NCBI RefSeq assembly: GCF_932526225.1
Contig: NC_064041.1
Coordinates: 11,993,315-12,057,314 of the forward strand
Direction of reading: 5' to 3'
DNA from: Nematostella vectensis
Lineage: Eukaryota > Cnidaria > Anthozoa > Actiniaria > Edwardsiidae
Length of the DNA: 64,000 nt
Part shown: positions 60,882-64,000 of the stretch, piece by piece
Numbering within the stretch: position 1 is the stretch's first letter
Layout of the letters: each line of letters starts with the position of its first letter
The notes under the pieces: generated by a model
Database searches by the model: none
The model's input: only the letters and a program-made list of their open reading frames with translations
Told to the model about the DNA's origin: nothing
Made by a program: the position numbers and the translations under genes

Positions 60882-61655
60882 AACAATACGAATCAAGTGT
60901 AATCACAACACAATCACAACGAGCGACTCGTGAAGCACGGACTTCACACCGCTTGTAATCAGTCAACTATTGTAAAATTTCTAACTTCTAATAGCGAACA
61001 ACTTGCTCTCACATTACCGTCATGGTGGGCAGAGGCTTTAGTCGTGTTTGGTCTGCATTCTAGCGGTGTTTTTGCGATGAAACGAGCGAAGGTGAGCTGT
61101 GTTTTGATCAGTTGTTGCTAACCGGCGATGAAAGTTCAGTGCGACTGTTTCGTCACTAAAATAGAACAGTGGAATACGCGCGCTGCTTTGCAACCTTCGC
61201 GCTTTATTATAGTGAGTGAAAACATGATCTCGAAAAGCATTTATTTGGACAAGGTTTACGCTATGAATGGCATCTCAGCTTGTATGAGATGCTAGCTGAG
61301 TAATGTTCGTGTTCACTCGCGGTGTAAACGCGCGACCAATGCGATAATACTGCGCACTTTCTCTCATAGTATTTTACTGCATTGAGAGACATTTCCTATG
61401 CGAGTACTAACGCTCTTACAGGCTTTCACAATCCACTGATCTGATCGCTTGTAATATTATGACTCTACTTGAATCTGCTGAACGTTTGCGAACGTTTACG
61501 ACCGCGATTTTGATTACAATACGGTCGCTGAGTATGCCTGAATTGTCTATAGATCGAGTTGAGAACGCATACAACTGAGGGATTTCTTTAGCTTAGACAA
61601 TGACCAACCTGCACTAACTTTTTCTTTATAGTTTAGAAAAAAAATGAAAAAGAAA

Positions 61656-61715
61656 TGCCTACAGCACGCGGTATTCCCAGGCGGTCACCCATCCAAGTAC
61701 TAACCGCGCCCAATC

Positions 61716-61746
<31 letters not shown>

Positions 61747-61774
61747 GTGTTTTCTCGATGGTATGGCCGTAGAC
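61656..61774 (-). rRNA. 5S rRNA, unit C11
   Basis: Matches the reference 5S. Confidence 0.98.
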
Positions 61775-62031
61775 GAAAGATCTCGGTGATATTTTAGACT
61801 TTTATAGCGGTGCGGTGAGAACGTACGCACGCACTAGCGCGGTAAAAATGTCTCATTGCACTCGCAAAGACGCTGTATCAAGCGAATACTGCTCGTACGT
61901 GATAGCACTACGTTCATGACTGATCATCACATGTGATCTTAGGAGGCAGAAGGGCCTAAAACCGAGTCCGTCACCCACATGGCGGAGGCCTAGAATGATA
62001 AACGCTCCCTGTAGTCCGAGCCAGATTCTGC

Positions 62032-62218
62032 ATCGCTTCTCGGCCTTTTGGCTAAGATCAAGTGTAGTATCTGTTCTTATCAGCTTAATATCTGATACGC
62101 TGCTCATTGAGTAGCTCATATATTAAACTGATTTTTGGAAACTGGCTGTGGAATAAGCGGCTTGCTGCGTCCCAGCCACGGGTTGTCTCGGTATTGCACT
62201 ACCTCCGAGTACGGCCCC
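62032..62218 (+). ncRNA. U2 snRNA, unit C11
   Basis: Matches the reference U2. Confidence 0.97.
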
Positions 62219-62417
62219 CTTCCCTTTCGGGAAGACACATTCAAGCAACACCTCGAGCATCATTTACGTGCTGTTCATGCGAGCTATAGCGGGAGAGATC
62301 AATAAGAGACAGGATCGTCATTAAGACGACGGGTCATAATCACCGCGATGCACCGTTCCCACATGGAGGATGAAATCAGCCGGGGACAGTCGGTGTACAG
62401 GGACGCCAAATAAACTC

Positions 62418-62508
62418 ATACTTACCTGACGCGGGAGGTTTACCGTGATCACCAAGGCGGTCCTCTCAGGGTGAGGCCCTCTCATTGCACTTCGATTGGG
62501 TTGACCCC

Positions 62509-62540
<32 letters not shown>

Positions 62541-62546
62541 TATAAT

Positions 62547-62583
<37 letters not shown>
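62418..62583 (+). ncRNA. U1 snRNA, unit C11
   Basis: Matches the reference U1; last U1 in the window. Confidence 0.97.
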
Positions 62584-63357
62584 AACAATACGAATCAAGT
62601 GTAATCACAACACAATCACAACGAGCGACTCGTGAAGCACGGACTTCACACCGCTTGTAATCAGTCAACTATTGTAAAATTTCTAACTTCTAATAGCGAA
62701 CAACTTGCTCTCACATTACCGTCATGGTGGGCAGAGGCTTTAGTCGTGTTTGGTCTGCATTCTAGCGGTGTTTTTGCGATGAAACGAGCGAAGGTGAGCT
62801 GTGTTTTGATCAGTTGTTGCTAACCGGCGATGAAAGTTCAGTGCGACTGTTTCGTCACTAAAATAGAACAGTGGAATACGCGCGCTGCTTTGCAACCTTC
62901 GCGCTTTATTATAGTGAGTGAAAACATGATCTCGAAAAGCATTTATTTGGACAAGGTTTACGCTATGAATGGCATCTCAGCTTGTATGAGATGCTAGCTG
63001 AGTAATGTTCGTGTTCACTCGCGGTGTAAACGCGCGACCAATGCGATAATACTGCGCACTTTCTCTCATAGTATTTTACTGCATTGAGAGACATTTCCTA
63101 TGCGAGTACTAACGCTCTTACAGGCTTTCACAATCCACTGATCTGATCGCTTGTAATATTATGACTCTACTTGAATCTGCTGAACGTTTGCGAACGTTTA
63201 CGACCGCGATTTTGATTACAATACGGTCGCTGAGTATGCCTGAATTGTCTATAGATCGAGTTGAGAACGCATACAACTGAGGGATTTCTTTAGCTTAGAC
63301 AATGACCAACCTGCACTAACTTTTTCTTTATAGTTTAGAAAAAAAATGAAAAAGAAA

Positions 63358-63417
63358 TGCCTACAGCACGCGGTATTCCCAGGCGGTCACCCATCCAAGT
63401 ACTAACCGCGCCCAATC

Positions 63418-63448
<31 letters not shown>

Positions 63449-63476
63449 GTGTTTTCTCGATGGTATGGCCGTAGAC
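63358..63476 (-). rRNA. 5S rRNA, unit C12
   Basis: Matches the reference 5S. Confidence 0.98.
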
Positions 63477-63733
63477 GAAAGATCTCGGTGATATTTTAGA
63501 CTTTTATAGCGGTGCGGTGAGAACGTACGCACGCACTAGCGCGGTAAAAATGTCTCATTGCACTCGCAAAGACGCTGTATCAAGCGAATACTGCTCGTAC
63601 GTGATAGCACTACGTTCATGACTGATCATCACATGTGATCTTAGGAGGCAGAAGGGCCTAAAACCGAGTCCGTCACCCACATGGCGGAGGCCTAGAATGA
63701 TAAACGCTCCCTGTAGTCCGAGCCAGATTCTGC

Positions 63734-63920
63734 ATCGCTTCTCGGCCTTTTGGCTAAGATCAAGTGTAGTATCTGTTCTTATCAGCTTAATATCTGATAC
63801 GCTGCTCATTGAGTAGCTCATATATTAAACTGATTTTTGGAAACTGGCTGTGGAATAAGCGGCTTGCTGCGTCCCAGCCACGGGTTGTCTCGGTATTGCA
63901 CTACCTCCGAGTACGGCCCC
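63734..63920 (+). ncRNA. U2 snRNA, unit C12
   Basis: Matches the reference U2. Its 3' spacer carries G to C at 63991, and the window ends before the next U1. Confidence 0.97.
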
Positions 63921-64000
63921 CTTCCCTTTCGGGAAGACACATTCAAGCAACACCTCGAGCATCATTTACGTGCTGTTCATGCGAGCTATACCGGGAGAGA

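Larger units (their letters stand above)
44492..64000 (+). repeat. Tandem array C of the 1,702-bp 5S-U2-U1 unit
   Basis: About 11.5 units in the same orientation as array A, starting at unit position 31 and cut by the window end at unit position 817. One substitution was seen, G to C at 63991, nine bases before the window end. The array continues beyond the window. Confidence 0.99.

Noticed and set aside
1-64000. CRISPR array or bacterial repeat element
   Set aside because: The repeat is long, continuous and has no spacers; the genes are eukaryotic Pol II/III small-RNA genes.
1-64000. Mobile element origin of the 1,702-bp unit
   Set aside because: No terminal inverted repeats, target-site duplications, long terminal repeats or transposase or reverse transcriptase frames are visible in the unit.

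Overview
The window is one homogeneous tandem array with no protein-coding genes. A 1,702-bp unit recurs about 37 times. Each unit carries three small-RNA genes of a eukaryote: a 5S rRNA gene on one strand, and U2 and U1 spliceosomal snRNA genes on the other. U1 and U2 with Sm sites, a shared PSE-like element upstream of both snRNA genes, and a 5S of metazoan type with a CCGGTTCTCGTCCGATCACCGAAGTTAAGC-like core (read in pieces) point to an animal nuclear genome. The 5S is closest to those I know from invertebrates. I cannot name a phylum from the sequence alone.

Layout of the reference unit (1-1702): 5S downstream spacer and Pol III terminator (1-174), 5S rRNA (175-293, minus), a 257-bp divergent intergenic promoter region (294-550) with a TATA box at -32..-26 of 5S and a PSE at -58..-44 of U2, U2 snRNA (551-737, plus), a 199-bp spacer (738-936) with a PSE at -60..-46 of U1, U1 snRNA (937-1102, plus), and a 600-bp spacer (1103-1702) with several inverted repeats but no gene I recognise.

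Layout of the window: array A (1-13512, about 7.9 units, U2/U1 on plus); a gap of exactly 200 N (13513-13712); array B (13713-44291, about 18.0 units, reversed, U2/U1 on minus); a second gap of exactly 200 N (44292-44491); array C (44492-64000, about 11.5 units, same orientation as A). Totals: 37 complete and 2 gap-truncated 5S genes, 38 U2 genes, 37 U1 genes. To convert a reference-unit position p: in A, x = p + 1702k (k = 0-7); in B, x = 13943 - p + 1702k (strands swapped, k = 0-18); in C, x = p + 44461 + 1702k (k = 0-11).

Copies are almost identical. By eye I found only four single-base differences in about 63.6 kb: 3530 (spacer), 22209 (5S nucleotide 50), 30409 (U2 nucleotide 4) and 63991 (spacer). 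This is a lower bound. It suggests strong concerted evolution or recent amplification, or consensus collapse in assembly. The equal 200-N gaps look like scaffolding joins, so the A/B/C orientation flips may be artefacts.

Functionally the unit combines Pol III (5S, ribosome large subunit) and Pol II-type snRNA genes (U1 for 5' splice-site recognition, U2 for branch-point recognition). High copy number fits the demand for abundant structural RNAs.
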